DNA of 64,000 bases from Verrucomicrobiales bacterium (GCA_024233215.1 JACKPW010000003.1:310001-374000), one strand, 5' to 3'; shown: positions 43,489-51,943, counted from the stretch's first letter. Made by a program: numbers and translations. The notes: generated by a model not told the origin, from the sequence alone.

Positions 43489-43941
43489 GTGAATGCTGAA
43501 ATGCCTGACAAGAACGTCACCACCGCCGGTTGGGTGTTCTACGACGGCGACTGCCCCTTGTGCTGCGGGGCGGTCCACCGCTTTCGGCGACTGCTAACCC
43601 GACGCGGCTTCGGCCTTCGACCGCTGCAATCCCCCGGCACCGCTCAACTGCTCGGGCTGGAGCAGCGGGATCTGCTCCGCGAGATGCGCCTGCTGGCGCC
43701 GGATGGCCGCAGTTTCGGCGGGGCGGACGCGCTCGTCGAAATCGCCCGCCACATCTGGTGGGCCAGGCCGCTCTGGTTCGTCAGCCGGTTGCCAGGCGCT
43801 GGCGTGATCCTGCAAGCGGCCTACCGTCGCGTCGCGTCGAGGCGTCATTGCTTCGGGGGGAAATGCAGTATCGACAGGCACCGGGCCTCGACAACCAGCA
43901 AGTGCCGTCGGCGCCCCCGCTCCTTCCTCGAACTTCCATGA
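43489..43941 (+). CDS. DCC-family thiol-disulfide oxidoreductase-like protein
   Basis: 150 residues. 'WVFYDGDCPLCCGAVHRF' near residue 15 is the DCC signature (D-x2-C-P-x-C). 'FGGADALVEIARHIWW' and 'RHCFGGKCSIDRH' are further family features. The family has a thioredoxin-like fold and is poorly characterised. GTG at 43489 gives the fullest protein; an ATG lies at 43501. Its stop overlaps the start of the next gene (ATGA), so they are translationally coupled. Confidence 0.85.
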   Translation: MNAEMPDKNVTTAGWVFYDGDCPLCCGAVHRFRRLLTRRGFGLRPLQSPGTAQLLGLEQRDLLREMRLLAPDGRSFGGADALVEIARHIWWARPLWFVSRLPGAGVILQAAYRRVASRRHCFGGKCSIDRHRASTTSKCRRRPRSFLELP

Positions 43942-44903
43942 GAACGAAGATCATCCTCGCCGGCGGCAGCGGTTTTCTCGGGAGCGTGCTCTCGGAATAC
44001 CTCGCCACGAAAGACCTCGAAGTGGTCATCCTCACGCGGCGCCCCAAGACTCGGGGAGGTCCGGTCCGCGAAGTGCACTGGGATGGCGCGAACCTGGAGG
44101 ATTGGCGGGCCGAACTCGAAGGCGCACGGGCGTTGATCAATCTCGCAGGCGTCTCGGTGAATTGCCGCTATCACGCGCGGAACCGCAGGCGGATGCTCGA
44201 CTCCCGCCTCAGTTCGACCCGGGTGCTTGGCGAGGCACTCGGCCAGTGCAGGAACCCGCCGCCGGTGTGGCTCAACTCCAGCACGGCGACGATCTACCGG
44301 CACACCTTCGGTCCGGCCTGGGATGAGGAGGGCGTCATCGGGGGGTGCGCGGAGGCGAAGGACGCCTTTTCGGTCCACATCGCGACCGAGTGGGAGCGCG
44401 TGTTCAATGAGGCGCCAACACCGCTTACGCGGAAGGTCGCCCTGCGTTCGGCGATGGTGCTCGGTCACGCCGGGAACAGCGTGCTGCCCAACCTGCTGCG
44501 GTTGAGCCGGCTGGGTCTGGGCGGCACTCTGGCGGGCGGGCGCCAGTTCGTGTCGTGGATTCATCAGGAGGATTTCGTGCGGGCGGTGGCGTGGATCCTC
44601 GACCACGAGGAGCTTGCCGGCCCGGTGAACCTGGCGGCGCCAAATCCGGTGACCAACACGGAGTTCATGTCGGTCATACGCCGGGTTTGCCGCGCCCCTT
44701 TTGGTCTGCCATCGCCGCGCTGGTTGCTGGAGATCGGCGCCTTCCTGCTGCGCACGGAAACCGAACTGGTCATCAAGAGCCGCCGCGTTGTGCCGGGCAA
44801 ACTCCTGGCGGGCGACTTTGTCTTTCGTTATCCCCGTCTGCCTGCTGCGATCAAAGCGCTGTGCCTCCGGGCCGCGCCGGTTCCCCCGGATGTCGGGGCA
44901 TGA
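43938..44903 (+). CDS. TIGR01777 family NAD-dependent epimerase/dehydratase-like protein
   Basis: 321 residues. The Rossmann start 'MRTKIILAGGSGFLGSVLSEYLA' has G-x2-G-x2-G. 'EGARALINLAGVSVNCRYHARNRRRMLDSRLSSTRVLGEAL', 'AFSVHIATEWERVFNEA' and the C-terminal DUF1731 region ('NLAAPNPVTNTEFMSVIRRVCRAPFGLPSP') define the YfcH/SULA-like subgroup of extended SDRs. Substrate unknown. It overlaps the DCC gene by four bases and its end overlaps the convergent thioesterase gene by 53 bp. Confidence 0.88.
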   Translation: MRTKIILAGGSGFLGSVLSEYLATKDLEVVILTRRPKTRGGPVREVHWDGANLEDWRAELEGARALINLAGVSVNCRYHARNRRRMLDSRLSSTRVLGEALGQCRNPPPVWLNSSTATIYRHTFGPAWDEEGVIGGCAEAKDAFSVHIATEWERVFNEAPTPLTRKVALRSAMVLGHAGNSVLPNLLRLSRLGLGGTLAGGRQFVSWIHQEDFVRAVAWILDHEELAGPVNLAAPNPVTNTEFMSVIRRVCRAPFGLPSPRWLLEIGAFLLRTETELVIKSRRVVPGKLLAGDFVFRYPRLPAAIKALCLRAAPVPPDVGA

Positions 44904-45294
44904 AAGTGGCCCGCGCGCGGGTGGTGATCCGGCCTCCCTGCCGGATTTCGGCGGCGACCTGGTGACAGCCATGCCTTTGGGACTCCCGCCAGGCCCGAAC
45001 AGTCAGTGGCTCCGCCGTGTTTACCTCATGCACGTAGCGGATGCTCAGCTCCGCGGTCACGGCCACCACGCCATGGGCAAACAGACAACGCGTCATGGCC
45101 CCGTCCAGCAGGGTGGCGACCACCCCGCCATGCATGACTCCGGGATAGCCCTCCAGGGCGGCATGGCCAAGGAAGGTGGCGAGGACGCCGCCGTCCGGAT
45201 CGCCGCGGAATTCCAGCGCTAGGCCCATCGGATTGGAGGCGCTGCAGGCGAAACAGAACGGATGCGCCTCGGAGGCGGTGACCGGAACCTTCAT
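44851..45294 (-). CDS. PaaI-like hotdog thioesterase
   Basis: 147 residues from the ATG at 45294 (MKVPVTASEAHPFCFACSASNPMGLAL). 'HPFCFACSASNPMGLAL' then 'GYPGVMHGGVVATLLDGAMTRCLF' (HGG-x4-L-x-D) is the hotdog motif of PaaI/4HBT thioesterases; 'VTAELSIRYVHEV' follows. It hydrolyses an acyl-CoA; the acyl group cannot be told. The longer frame to 45444 lies in intergenic repeats and is not used. Confidence 0.87.
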   Translation of the reverse strand: MKVPVTASEAHPFCFACSASNPMGLALEFRGDPDGGVLATFLGHAALEGYPGVMHGGVVATLLDGAMTRCLFAHGVVAVTAELSIRYVHEVNTAEPLTVRAWRESQRHGCHQVAAEIRQGGRITTRARATFMPRHPGEPARPGGTAL

Positions 45295-45455
45295 CAGGTG
45301 CCTGCCCAAGCAGGAGGAATGCCAGGTCCGGCAGGGATATAAAGCGATTGCGCCCGCGCCCGCCCGCGGGGACGATGGGGCGTGGTGCCGGGGGGGTGAT
45401 TCATGGAAAGCCCGCTTTCGCGAATGCGCAGGCAATGGGACCACGAACCTTACTC

Positions 45456-45516
45456 GGAGGGACGAGTTCCACGAGTCCCTGGAATCAAGTCAGGGCCCCG
45501 TGGAACTCGGCCCTCC
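45456..45516. repeat. Inverted-repeat element upstream of the sigma-54 activator
   Basis: ggagggacgagttccacgag (45456-45475) pairs with cgtggaactcggccctcc (45499-45516). It ends 18 bp before the sigma-54 activator start, so it may act as a hairpin in the 5' leader or be a dispersed repeat. Confidence 0.65.
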
Positions 45517-45534
45517 GTTGGCGGTTGACGGTTC

Positions 45535-46872
45535 ATGGAACGCACGCTTGAGGATCAATTGCTGGATTCCGTGCCCGACGGGGTGTTCACGGTGGATGCC
45601 GACTGGCGGATTCTCTCCTTCAACCGGGCCGCCGAGCGCATCACGGGGGTCCCACGCCGGGAGGCCCTCGGCCGCCGTTGTTGTGAGGTCTTCCGGACCA
45701 GCATCTGCGAAAACGCCTGTGCCTTGAAGCAGACACTGGCCACCCACCGGCCGGTGACCAACAAGGTGGTCTACATCGTCAGCGCCCAGGGGGAACGCAT
45801 CCCCATCAGCATCTCGACCGCTGAACTGAGGGATGCGGACGGCCGCATCATCGGCGGGGTGGAGAGCTTCCGTGATCTGCGTCTCGTGGCGGAGCTGCGT
45901 CAGCAGGCCCGGGACCAGGATTCGTTCTTCGACATCATCGGACGCAGCGCGGCCATGCGCCGGCTCTTCGAACTGCTGCCGGTGGTGGCGGACAGCGACA
46001 GCACAGTGCTCTTCGAGGGCCCCAGCGGCACCGGCAAGGAGGTCTTCGCGCGGGCGCTCCACCGGCTTTCCGCGCGCAAGGAACAGCCCTTTGTCGCGGT
46101 CAACTGCGGCGCCCTGCCCGACACGTTGCTGGAAAGCGAGCTGTTCGGCTACAAAGCCGGGGCTTTCACCGACGCCCGGAAGGACAAACCCGGAAGGTTT
46201 GCGCTGGCCGAGGGCGGCACCTTGTTTCTCGATGAGATCGCGGACATTTCGCCGGCCATGCAGACCCGCTTCCTCCGGGTCCTGCAGGAGCGGGTCTACG
46301 AACCCCTGGGGAGTGTGCGATCCGTTCGCTGTGACGTGCGCATCGTGGCCGCCTCAAACCGGCCCCTCAATGCCCTTGTGCGCGAGGGACGGTTCCGGGA
46401 GGATCTGTTCTACCGGATCAACGTCGTGCGCCTGGAATTGCCGCCGCTGCGCGAACGGCGCGAGGACATCCCGCTGTTGATCGACCACTTCGTGGCGCGA
46501 TTCAACCGGCTGCGCGGACGGGACATCGCCGGCCTCTCCGACGCCGCCCTCGCCGCGCTGATGCAACACGATTTCCCCGGCAACGTGCGCGAACTGGAAA
46601 GCACCATCGAGCACGCATTCGTGCTTTGTCGCAGCGGCCTGATCGAACCCGCCCATCTGCCCCCGCACTTCCAGGGAGGACCCGCCGGCGACCGTGCCGG
46701 TCTTCCCGGGTCGATGACGCTCGAGCAGATGGAGACCTGGTTCATCGGCGAGGCGCTTCGCCGGCACCAGGGCAACCGTGCTGCCGCTGCGCGGGACCTG
46801 GGCATCGCCACGAGTACCCTGTTTCGCAAGCTGAAACGCCGGCCGCCGGAGGGCCGCCGGACCCGCTTGTAG
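45535..46872 (+). CDS. PAS-domain sigma-54-dependent transcriptional activator
   Basis: 445 residues. A PAS domain (~8-115) contains a cysteine cluster (Cys49, 50, 58, 62 in 'CCEVFRTSICENAC') that may bind a metal or sense redox state. The AAA+ domain has Walker A GPSGTGKE (162-169), the sigma-54 loop GAFTDA (209-214; the usual form is GAFTGA), Walker B 'GGTLFLDEIAD' and a Fis-type HTH at the C-terminus ('NRAAAARDLGIATSTLFRKLKR'). It should activate the sigma-54 promoter at 47130, upstream of the NifX-type genes. Its TAG stop lies in a repeat arm. Confidence 0.94.
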   Translation: MERTLEDQLLDSVPDGVFTVDADWRILSFNRAAERITGVPRREALGRRCCEVFRTSICENACALKQTLATHRPVTNKVVYIVSAQGERIPISISTAELRDADGRIIGGVESFRDLRLVAELRQQARDQDSFFDIIGRSAAMRRLFELLPVVADSDSTVLFEGPSGTGKEVFARALHRLSARKEQPFVAVNCGALPDTLLESELFGYKAGAFTDARKDKPGRFALAEGGTLFLDEIADISPAMQTRFLRVLQERVYEPLGSVRSVRCDVRIVAASNRPLNALVREGRFREDLFYRINVVRLELPPLRERREDIPLLIDHFVARFNRLRGRDIAGLSDAALAALMQHDFPGNVRELESTIEHAFVLCRSGLIEPAHLPPHFQGGPAGDRAGLPGSMTLEQMETWFIGEALRRHQGNRAAAARDLGIATSTLFRKLKRRPPEGRRTRL

Positions 46873-46984
46873 CGCAGATATCTGATCTGCTGTATCGCGG
46901 GTATCCGACCCGCAGACCGTGGGGAGGTCCGGACGCTCTGCCGAATGGAACCTGGCGATACAGCAGATCACATGTCTGCGCTAC
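46869..46984. repeat. Inverted-repeat element (palindrome family C)
   Basis: The left arm gtagcgcagatatctgatct…gctgtatcgc (46869-46898) and right arm gcgatacagcagatcacatg…tctgcgctac (46955-46984) are near-perfect inverted copies. The left arm's TAG (46870-46872) is the stop of the sigma-54 activator gene. An inner hairpin (cgggtatccgacccg) lies between. Confidence 0.8.
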
Positions 46985-47129
46985 GAAAGACACTGGTGGC
47001 GTTCTGCTACGATGGCGAGCGGAGTGGCGTTGCATTTTGCCACGAGGCGGACGTCGCATGCCGCCTGTTCCTCCTGAAGAACCAATAACCATGGCCCGGG
47101 TTGGCCCGGTTCACTGTGTCGCCGGCGGG

Positions 47130-47146
47130 TTGGCACGCTCCCTGCA
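47130..47146 (+). promoter_or_regulatory. Sigma-54 (-24/-12) promoter
   Basis: TTGGCACGCTCCCTGCA fits the consensus TTGGCACG-N4-TTGCA closely, with GG (47132-47133) and GC (47144-47145) exactly 10 bases apart. Transcription would begin near 47157, only about 3 bases before the GTG start at 47160. A sigma-54 activator is encoded just upstream. Confidence 0.75.
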
Positions 47147-47159
47147 TTATTGTAACCCC

Positions 47160-47573
47160 GTGACGATTGGCGTCCCAGTGTTGCACGAACGCATTTCACC
47201 GGTCCTGGACACCGCCACCCACCTGCTGTTGGTCACGCGGCAAAGGGGCCGGGAAGTCCGGCGCTGCGAACACGTCATCGAAACGTTGCCGCCCGCCGAC
47301 CTCGCCCGCCTGCTGGCCGGAATGGGAATCGAGGTGGTGTTGTGCGCGGCGCTTTCGGAGACGCTCCAACGGGCCTTACGGCGGGAACACATCCGCGTGC
47401 GGCCGCACGTCTGCGGTGAGGTGGAGGCCGTGCTCCAGGCCTTTTGCGCCCGGCAGCTTGGGCGTGCGGAGTTTCGCATGCCGGGCTGTCGCGGAAACCA
47501 TGCGGGCAGTTGCTGCCGACGGCCGGCCCGCCGGCTGCGCAACAGCCCTCGGACGGAACCCCGGACCCCATGA
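47160..47573 (+). CDS. NifX/NifB-type dinitrogenase iron-molybdenum cofactor-binding family protein
   Basis: 137 residues. The start GTG at 47160 is fixed because the first strand follows it directly ('TIGVPVLHERISPVLDTATHLLLVT'). 'GIEVVLCAALSETLQRALRREHIRVRPHVCGEVEAVLQAF' matches the DiNase_FeMo-co fold. The basic Cys-rich tail ('MPGCRGNHAGSCCRRPARRLRNS') is typical of stand-alone members. The family binds metal clusters, but outside nitrogenase clusters the role is mostly unknown. Driven by the sigma-54 promoter 14 bp upstream; the transcript may be nearly leaderless. Confidence 0.85.
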   Translation: MTIGVPVLHERISPVLDTATHLLLVTRQRGREVRRCEHVIETLPPADLARLLAGMGIEVVLCAALSETLQRALRREHIRVRPHVCGEVEAVLQAFCARQLGRAEFRMPGCRGNHAGSCCRRPARRLRNSPRTEPRTP

Positions 47574-47785
47574 TTCCCTACGGCTCCAACCCCGGGCAGG
47601 AATCGACGGCTCGCGGCCGGCATCAACGGCCGGAGGCGAGTCACCGGCGACACTGGCGTCGCATCACGGGCCTGCCGGGATGGCATCGGGCCCGCTTGGG
47701 CCTGCCCGCATTCGGCCGGGCGGCATGTGCGCCTCATCCGCCGGGGCCGGACACTTTCAGATCAAATCCTGAGCCAGAGAAATGA
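47570..47785 (+). CDS. Small Arg-rich ORF overlapping both neighbours (doubtful)
   Basis: 71 residues (MIPYGSNPGQESTARGRHQRPE…), with its ATG overlapping the preceding TGA and its end overlapping the next start by four bases. These overlaps and its place in the operon favour a gene, but it is Arg/Pro/His-rich, with no family, and other frames are also open here. In related clusters a small Gly-rich protein often sits at this place. Confidence 0.3.
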   Translation: MIPYGSNPGQESTARGRHQRPEASHRRHWRRITGLPGWHRARLGLPAFGRAACAPHPPGPDTFRSNPEPEK

Positions 47786-48222
47786 AGATCGCAATTCCCA
47801 CAGAGGACGGACATCTGCACGGGCATTTTGGCGGTTGCCGCCAGTTCACCCTGATTGACGTGGACCCCGGGAGTCGGAAGACGCTCCGCACGGAGACCGT
47901 CCCCGCGCCGGAGCACCAACCGGGGTTGTTTCCGCGCTGGCTGCGGGCGCAAGGAGTCGACCTTGTGATCGTGGGAGGCGTGGGACACCGGGCCTTGGCG
48001 AACTTTGTCCACCACGGGGTGAGTGTGCGCGCAGGCTTGCCCGGAGGCTCCATCGAGGCCCAGGTGGCCGCCTTCCTGGAGGGACGGTTGACCCAGTCTC
48101 CCGAGGACTGCGGCCATCATCATCATCATCATCACCACCACGACCATCACCATCATCACGGTCACCCCGACGGAATTGAAGATGCAGCGAGACCGCCATC
48201 AGCCGGACCGGGTATGGAATGA
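47782..48222 (+). CDS. NifX/NifB-type protein with a natural polyhistidine tail
   Basis: 146 residues beginning 'MKIAIPTEDGHLHGHFGGCRQFTLIDVD', a DiNase_FeMo-co/NifX fold with an extra His/Cys-rich loop. 'GVDLVIVGGVGHRALANFVHHGVSV' follows. The C-terminus carries nine His, Asp, five His, Gly, His, encoded by CAT/CAC runs, likely a metal-binding tail. Good ribosome site (gagaa) before the ATG at 47782. Second NifX-like gene of the sigma-54 cluster. Confidence 0.87.
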   Translation: MKIAIPTEDGHLHGHFGGCRQFTLIDVDPGSRKTLRTETVPAPEHQPGLFPRWLRAQGVDLVIVGGVGHRALANFVHHGVSVRAGLPGGSIEAQVAAFLEGRLTQSPEDCGHHHHHHHHHDHHHHHGHPDGIEDAARPPSAGPGME

Positions 48223-48550
48223 ACTCAGGGTGCACTCGGTCCTGGCCCGCGAACTCCTTGCCCGGGAAGCGGTGGATGAACTGGGCCATGCCGCCTATCT
48301 CATGGACGTGATCCAGGATCCGGGCGGTGAGCCCACCACCACACCCAAACCGTTCGAGAAACCGGAAACCCTCAAGGGAATGCTCGAACTCGACGTGCGC
48401 ATGGAGACCGAGGACGTCACCCATTACATGGCCCACGCCCGCCTGGCCGAGGAACTCGAACTGCCCGAACTCAAGATGAAGCTGGAGGAAATGGCGGCCG
48501 ACGAGGCCGGACACGGCCGCGCCCTGCGCCGGCTGTTGCGGGGGCTCTGA
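48182..48550 (+). CDS. Ferritin-like (bacterioferritin/rubrerythrin-type) protein
   Basis: 122 residues from the ATG at 48182. Helical with metal motifs 'LLAREAVDELGHAAYLMDVI' and 'KLEEMAADEAGHGRALRRLL' (E-x(n)-E-x2-H in each). The first ferritin helix looks short or absent compared with full bacterioferritins, so it may pair into a dimer. It overlaps the His-rich gene by 41 bp, implying coupled translation, and suggests iron storage or redox protection linked to the NifX-type proteins. Confidence 0.75.
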   Translation: MQRDRHQPDRVWNELRVHSVLARELLAREAVDELGHAAYLMDVIQDPGGEPTTTPKPFEKPETLKGMLELDVRMETEDVTHYMAHARLAEELELPELKMKLEEMAADEAGHGRALRRLLRGL

Positions 48551-48608
48551 AATCGCCCCCCCGGCAGACCACACCATCACAGCGGGCGATCCCCCCCGAA
48601 AAGCGGCA

Positions 48609-49460
48609 TCACCCCGCCGATCGCCCCGTCCCCGCCTGGGACCGGTCGTTGGCAATCAACGGTCTGAGAAAGGGATTCAGCGCCCGCCCCAGGCGCCCAT
48701 TGTGAGCGTTGACCGCGTGGCGTTCGTAGCCCTGCAGTTGCCGGCGCCAGAAGGTTCCCCCTGCCTGCTCCACGATGAAGCCCCCCGCTGCGATGTCCCA
48801 TAGCCGAAGCCCCGGTTCCAGGAATGCGTCAAAACGTCCGGTCGCCACGTAACACAACGCCAGTGCCGCGGAACCCATGAGGCGGATCTTGCGCACCCGG
48901 TTCGCCAGGTTCCCGATTGCAGGAACCAGGTATTCAATCACACCGGCGCTGTTGCCAAACCCGAGCGACACCATCGATTCCGCCAACGGACGCGTGCTGA
49001 CCGCGATCGGTTTGCCGTTCAACCGCGCGACCCCGCCCGCCTGCGCGGTCCAGAGCTCACCGCCAAAAGGATCGTATACGACCCCCAGCCGGGTCCGGAA
49101 CGCGGCGGTCGGCCCCGTCGGCTCCCGAGCCTGCAGCGCGATGGATACGCATGCGTGAGGAATGCCATGGGCGTAGTTCACCGTGCCGTCGATCGGGTCC
49201 ACCACCCAACGGCGCAAATGGTCCCCGCCCGCCTGGTCGCCCTCCTCCCCCAACACCGGAACATCCGGCAGCGCCCGCGCGAGCGTCCGCCCAATCAGGC
49301 GTTGGGAGCGCACGTCCAGTTCCAGCTTGATGTCATGCCGGGTGCTTTGGCCGATCACCTTGGGGGATCGCCAGTGTCGGCGCATGAGATCCCCGGCCTG
49401 CTGTGCGGCATCCACCGCCGCCGCCTGTGCCTGTCGAAGCTCGTGTCTTGTCATGCTCAT
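48609..49460 (-). CDS. Inositol monophosphatase family protein
   Basis: 283 residues from the ATG at 49460 (MSMTRHELRQAQAAAVDAAQQ). Metal motifs are 'VLGEEGDQ', 'WVVDPIDGTVNYAHGIP' (DPIDGT) and 'LRLWDIAAGGFIVEQAGG' (WD-x-A-x-G). These define the Li-sensitive phosphatase family (SuhB, CysQ-like), hydrolysing inositol-1-phosphate or related phosphates. Convergent with the ferritin-like gene; divergent from bamD with ~260 bp between. Confidence 0.92.
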   Translation of the reverse strand: MSMTRHELRQAQAAAVDAAQQAGDLMRRHWRSPKVIGQSTRHDIKLELDVRSQRLIGRTLARALPDVPVLGEEGDQAGGDHLRRWVVDPIDGTVNYAHGIPHACVSIALQAREPTGPTAAFRTRLGVVYDPFGGELWTAQAGGVARLNGKPIAVSTRPLAESMVSLGFGNSAGVIEYLVPAIGNLANRVRKIRLMGSAALALCYVATGRFDAFLEPGLRLWDIAAGGFIVEQAGGTFWRRQLQGYERHAVNAHNGRLGRALNPFLRPLIANDRSQAGTGRSAG

Positions 49461-49721
49461 TCGTTGGATTCCGCCGCCAGCCCCGAGCGTGTCCAGGAAT
49501 CGGGAGGAACGTCCAGCCGAACCCGTCCGATTCCCCTGCCGCAACCCTCCGGTGAAATCGGGAAGCCGGAACCCGGACGGCCCATCTCCGATTCGTGGCT
49601 TTCACGCAGTCCCATCAGGGACGACGGGCCGTCGCCCCTCCGCGGGGCATGACCGGGACACTCCCCGGTCCCCATCACTCCGGTTGACGCTCCAACGGGC
49701 ATTTCATAACGTCGCCGCGAC

Positions 49722-50714
49722 ATGAAGCGTGCTGCCGCCCTTCTCCTTGCCACCGTGCTCGGTCTGCTCCTGCTGCCGGTGCGGACCCCTGCGCCGCTGG
49801 TTTATGTGCCGGGCGAGGGGTGGACCTATGAGACCCCCGGGAGCGCGAAATGGCAGCGCGCCCGCGCCGAGGACCAGCTTAAGGTGGCCCGCGATGCGTA
49901 TGACGAGGGGCGGTTCAAACTCGCCACCAAGGCGGCCAAACGCGTGGTTTCCCGCTGGCCCAACTCGGACTTCGCCCCCGACGCCCAATACCTCGTGGGA
50001 CAGAGCTACGAACTCCGGACCCGCGACGAGCGGGCGTTCAAGGAATACCAGAAACTCGTCGAACGGTACCCGAAATACGATCAGTTTGATACCGTCCTGG
50101 TCCACCAGTTCGAGATCGCCAACCGCTTTCTCGCCGGCCAGAAATTCCGGCTCTGGGGGCTCATCCGCCTTTACCGGTCCATGGAAAAGACCGCGGAGAT
50201 GTACTCGAAGATCATCCGGAACGGCCAGTACAGCCGCATCGCTCCTCAGGCCCAACTCAACATCGGCGTCGCCCGCGAGAAACAGAAGGATTACTATCTG
50301 GCCGTGCGCGCCTACGAGAAGGCCGCGGACCTTTATGCCGACAATCCGGTCATGGCACCCGAGGCGCTCTACCGGGCAGGCATGGCCTGGTACAAACAGG
50401 CCAAGACCTCCGAATACGACCAGAGCGCCGCGGGGAGCGCCATCGACACGTTCACGGACTTCATCATCCTCTACCCGGCCGATCCCCGGGTGCCGGAACT
50501 GCGGGATTACATCGCGTCGATGAAGGAGGAGCAGGCGCGCGGGGCGCTCCGGATCGCCCGCTACTACGACAAGCGTCACAAACTCGATGGCGCGAAGGTC
50601 TACTACAACGAGGTCTTGCGCCTGGATTCCACGTCCGAGTACGCCGAGACCGCCCGTCAGCGTCTGGCAGCCCTGAAGGCAAAGGAGGCCAAAGCCGGTG
50701 GTTCGAACAACTGA
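49722..50714 (+). CDS. bamD: BamD-like outer-membrane assembly lipoprotein/TPR protein
   Basis: 330 residues. An N-terminal hydrophobic signal (AAALLLATVLGLLLLPVRTP) is followed by TPR-like repeats: 'LKVARDAYDEGRFKLATKAAKRVVSRWPNSDFAPDAQYLVGQSYEL' and 'LNIGVAREKQKDYYLAVRAYEKAADLYADNPVMAPEAL'. This is the BamD/YfiO pattern for beta-barrel insertion. No lipobox Cys is visible, unlike E. coli BamD. The next gene (lptE) overlaps its end by 17 bp, so outer-membrane biogenesis genes are paired. Confidence 0.82.
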   Translation: MKRAAALLLATVLGLLLLPVRTPAPLVYVPGEGWTYETPGSAKWQRARAEDQLKVARDAYDEGRFKLATKAAKRVVSRWPNSDFAPDAQYLVGQSYELRTRDERAFKEYQKLVERYPKYDQFDTVLVHQFEIANRFLAGQKFRLWGLIRLYRSMEKTAEMYSKIIRNGQYSRIAPQAQLNIGVAREKQKDYYLAVRAYEKAADLYADNPVMAPEALYRAGMAWYKQAKTSEYDQSAAGSAIDTFTDFIILYPADPRVPELRDYIASMKEEQARGALRIARYYDKRHKLDGAKVYYNEVLRLDSTSEYAETARQRLAALKAKEAKAGGSNN

Positions 50715-51240
50715 CACCCGCGCCCGCCGGACGCCACCGCGCGCAGGGGCACTCCTGCTGGCGACGTTGCTGACCGGCTGTGCCGGCTATCGCCCGGGCC
50801 CCACTGCGGGTTTCGAGGCCGGCGCGCGCAGCCTGGAGATCGCGCCGTTCACCAACCAGACGATGGAACCCCGGTTGCCCGAATCCCTGGTCGTCAACCT
50901 GCGCACCGCCGTGCAGAAGGACGGCACTTACCGGCTTTCCACCCACACCGGCGAAGCGGATGTCGTGGTCCGGGGGACCCTGCTGCGCTTGGACCGCCAG
51001 GGCGTCACCTTCTCCGCCCGGGATGCCCAGACGGTACGGGATTTCCAACTGACCCTGGTGGCCCGGGTGGTGGCAGTGGACCGGTCCAGCGGCCGCACGC
51101 TGGTGGACCGGGAGGTGCAGGGACGGGCCGTGGTCCCCGTGTTGAACGACCAGGTCAGTTCCGAACGGCAGACGCTGCCCCTGCTGACCGAGGATCTCAG
51201 CCGCAACATTCTCATCCTCCTCACCGACGGGGACTGGTAG
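50698..51240 (+). CDS. lptE: LptE-like LPS-assembly lipoprotein
   Basis: 180 residues, GTG start at 50698. Signal 'GALLLATLLTGCAGYRPGP' has a lipobox LTGC. 'LEIAPFTNQTMEPRLPESLVVNLRTAVQKDGTYRLSTHTGEADVVVRGTLLRL' is the LptE/RlpB fold. It would plug LptD at the outer membrane for LPS export. It overlaps bamD by 17 bp. Confidence 0.85.
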   Translation: MVRTTDTRARRTPPRAGALLLATLLTGCAGYRPGPTAGFEAGARSLEIAPFTNQTMEPRLPESLVVNLRTAVQKDGTYRLSTHTGEADVVVRGTLLRLDRQGVTFSARDAQTVRDFQLTLVARVVAVDRSSGRTLVDREVQGRAVVPVLNDQVSSERQTLPLLTEDLSRNILILLTDGDW

Positions 51241-51275
51241 GCGTGTTCCCCGCGGGCGAGGGGCCGGATGCCGGG

Positions 51276-51692
51276 CTATTCCTCGGGCGCAACCCGGCGG
51301 CCGATGTCCGCCGGTTCAATCGCCGTGTTGCGGAACTCGGGTTCCCTCACCCCCTGCCGCCGACCGAACAGCTTTGTCGCGATCCGCTTCAGGCGCTGGC
51401 AGGAGACCCTCAGCTTGAGCGCGTTTCGCAGAAAGCCGCTGCGCAGATGGCTGCTCTGGACGTGATTGCTGATAATGGCATTGAAATCCCCCCAGTTCCG
51501 GGCGCCTCCCAGCTCGTTGATCAGATCGATGTCGAGCTGAAACAACCTCGGGCTGAACACCATGAGGATGGGGCCGATGAGCCGGGCCCGGCGGTATAGC
51601 CCCTTCTTGAAGACGCGAATCACAAACCGCCCGGGCGAACAGCGGTATCGCTCGCAATACGCTTCCTTGAATGATCTCGACCAGTCAGCCAT
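51276..51692 (-). CDS. Hypothetical protein
   Basis: 138 residues from the ATG at 51692 (MADWSRSFKEAYCERYRCSPGRF); in-frame ATGs at 51707 and 51767 are also possible. 'KEAYCERYRCSPGRFVIRVFKKGLYRRARLIGPILMVFSPRLFQLDIDLINELGGARNWGDFNAII' forms its core, basic and helical. I recall similar unnamed proteins in Verrucomicrobia but cannot name a family or function. It is convergent with lptE. Confidence 0.6.
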   Translation of the reverse strand: MADWSRSFKEAYCERYRCSPGRFVIRVFKKGLYRRARLIGPILMVFSPRLFQLDIDLINELGGARNWGDFNAIISNHVQSSHLRSGFLRNALKLRVSCQRLKRIATKLFGRRQGVREPEFRNTAIEPADIGRRVAPEE

Positions 51693-51943
51693 GACCGGAA
51701 ACTGCATCTGCTGCTGGTGGGAAGCTTCCGGCACGCCCCCCTCCGCGGTCAAGCCTCCCGGCATCATCTGTCGCGACTCTTTGGAAATGTCCCCTTTTGG
51801 ACTCGATTAGAATGTCCCCCTCGGGGCCGCCGCCGGGCGGCGGGCCAGCCCTGACGAGCCACACGATCGCGTCCCCCGCGCCGGGTCATCCGGGCGCGCA
51901 GACTTTGACTTTCGGAGATGGTTCGACCAGCATTCCGCCAGCG

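Noticed and set aside
47160..48222. Nitrogenase cofactor genes
   Set aside because: Only the NifX/NifB-like fold is present. There are no nifH, nifD, nifK, nifE, nifN or nifB radical-SAM motifs, so nitrogen fixation is not supported.
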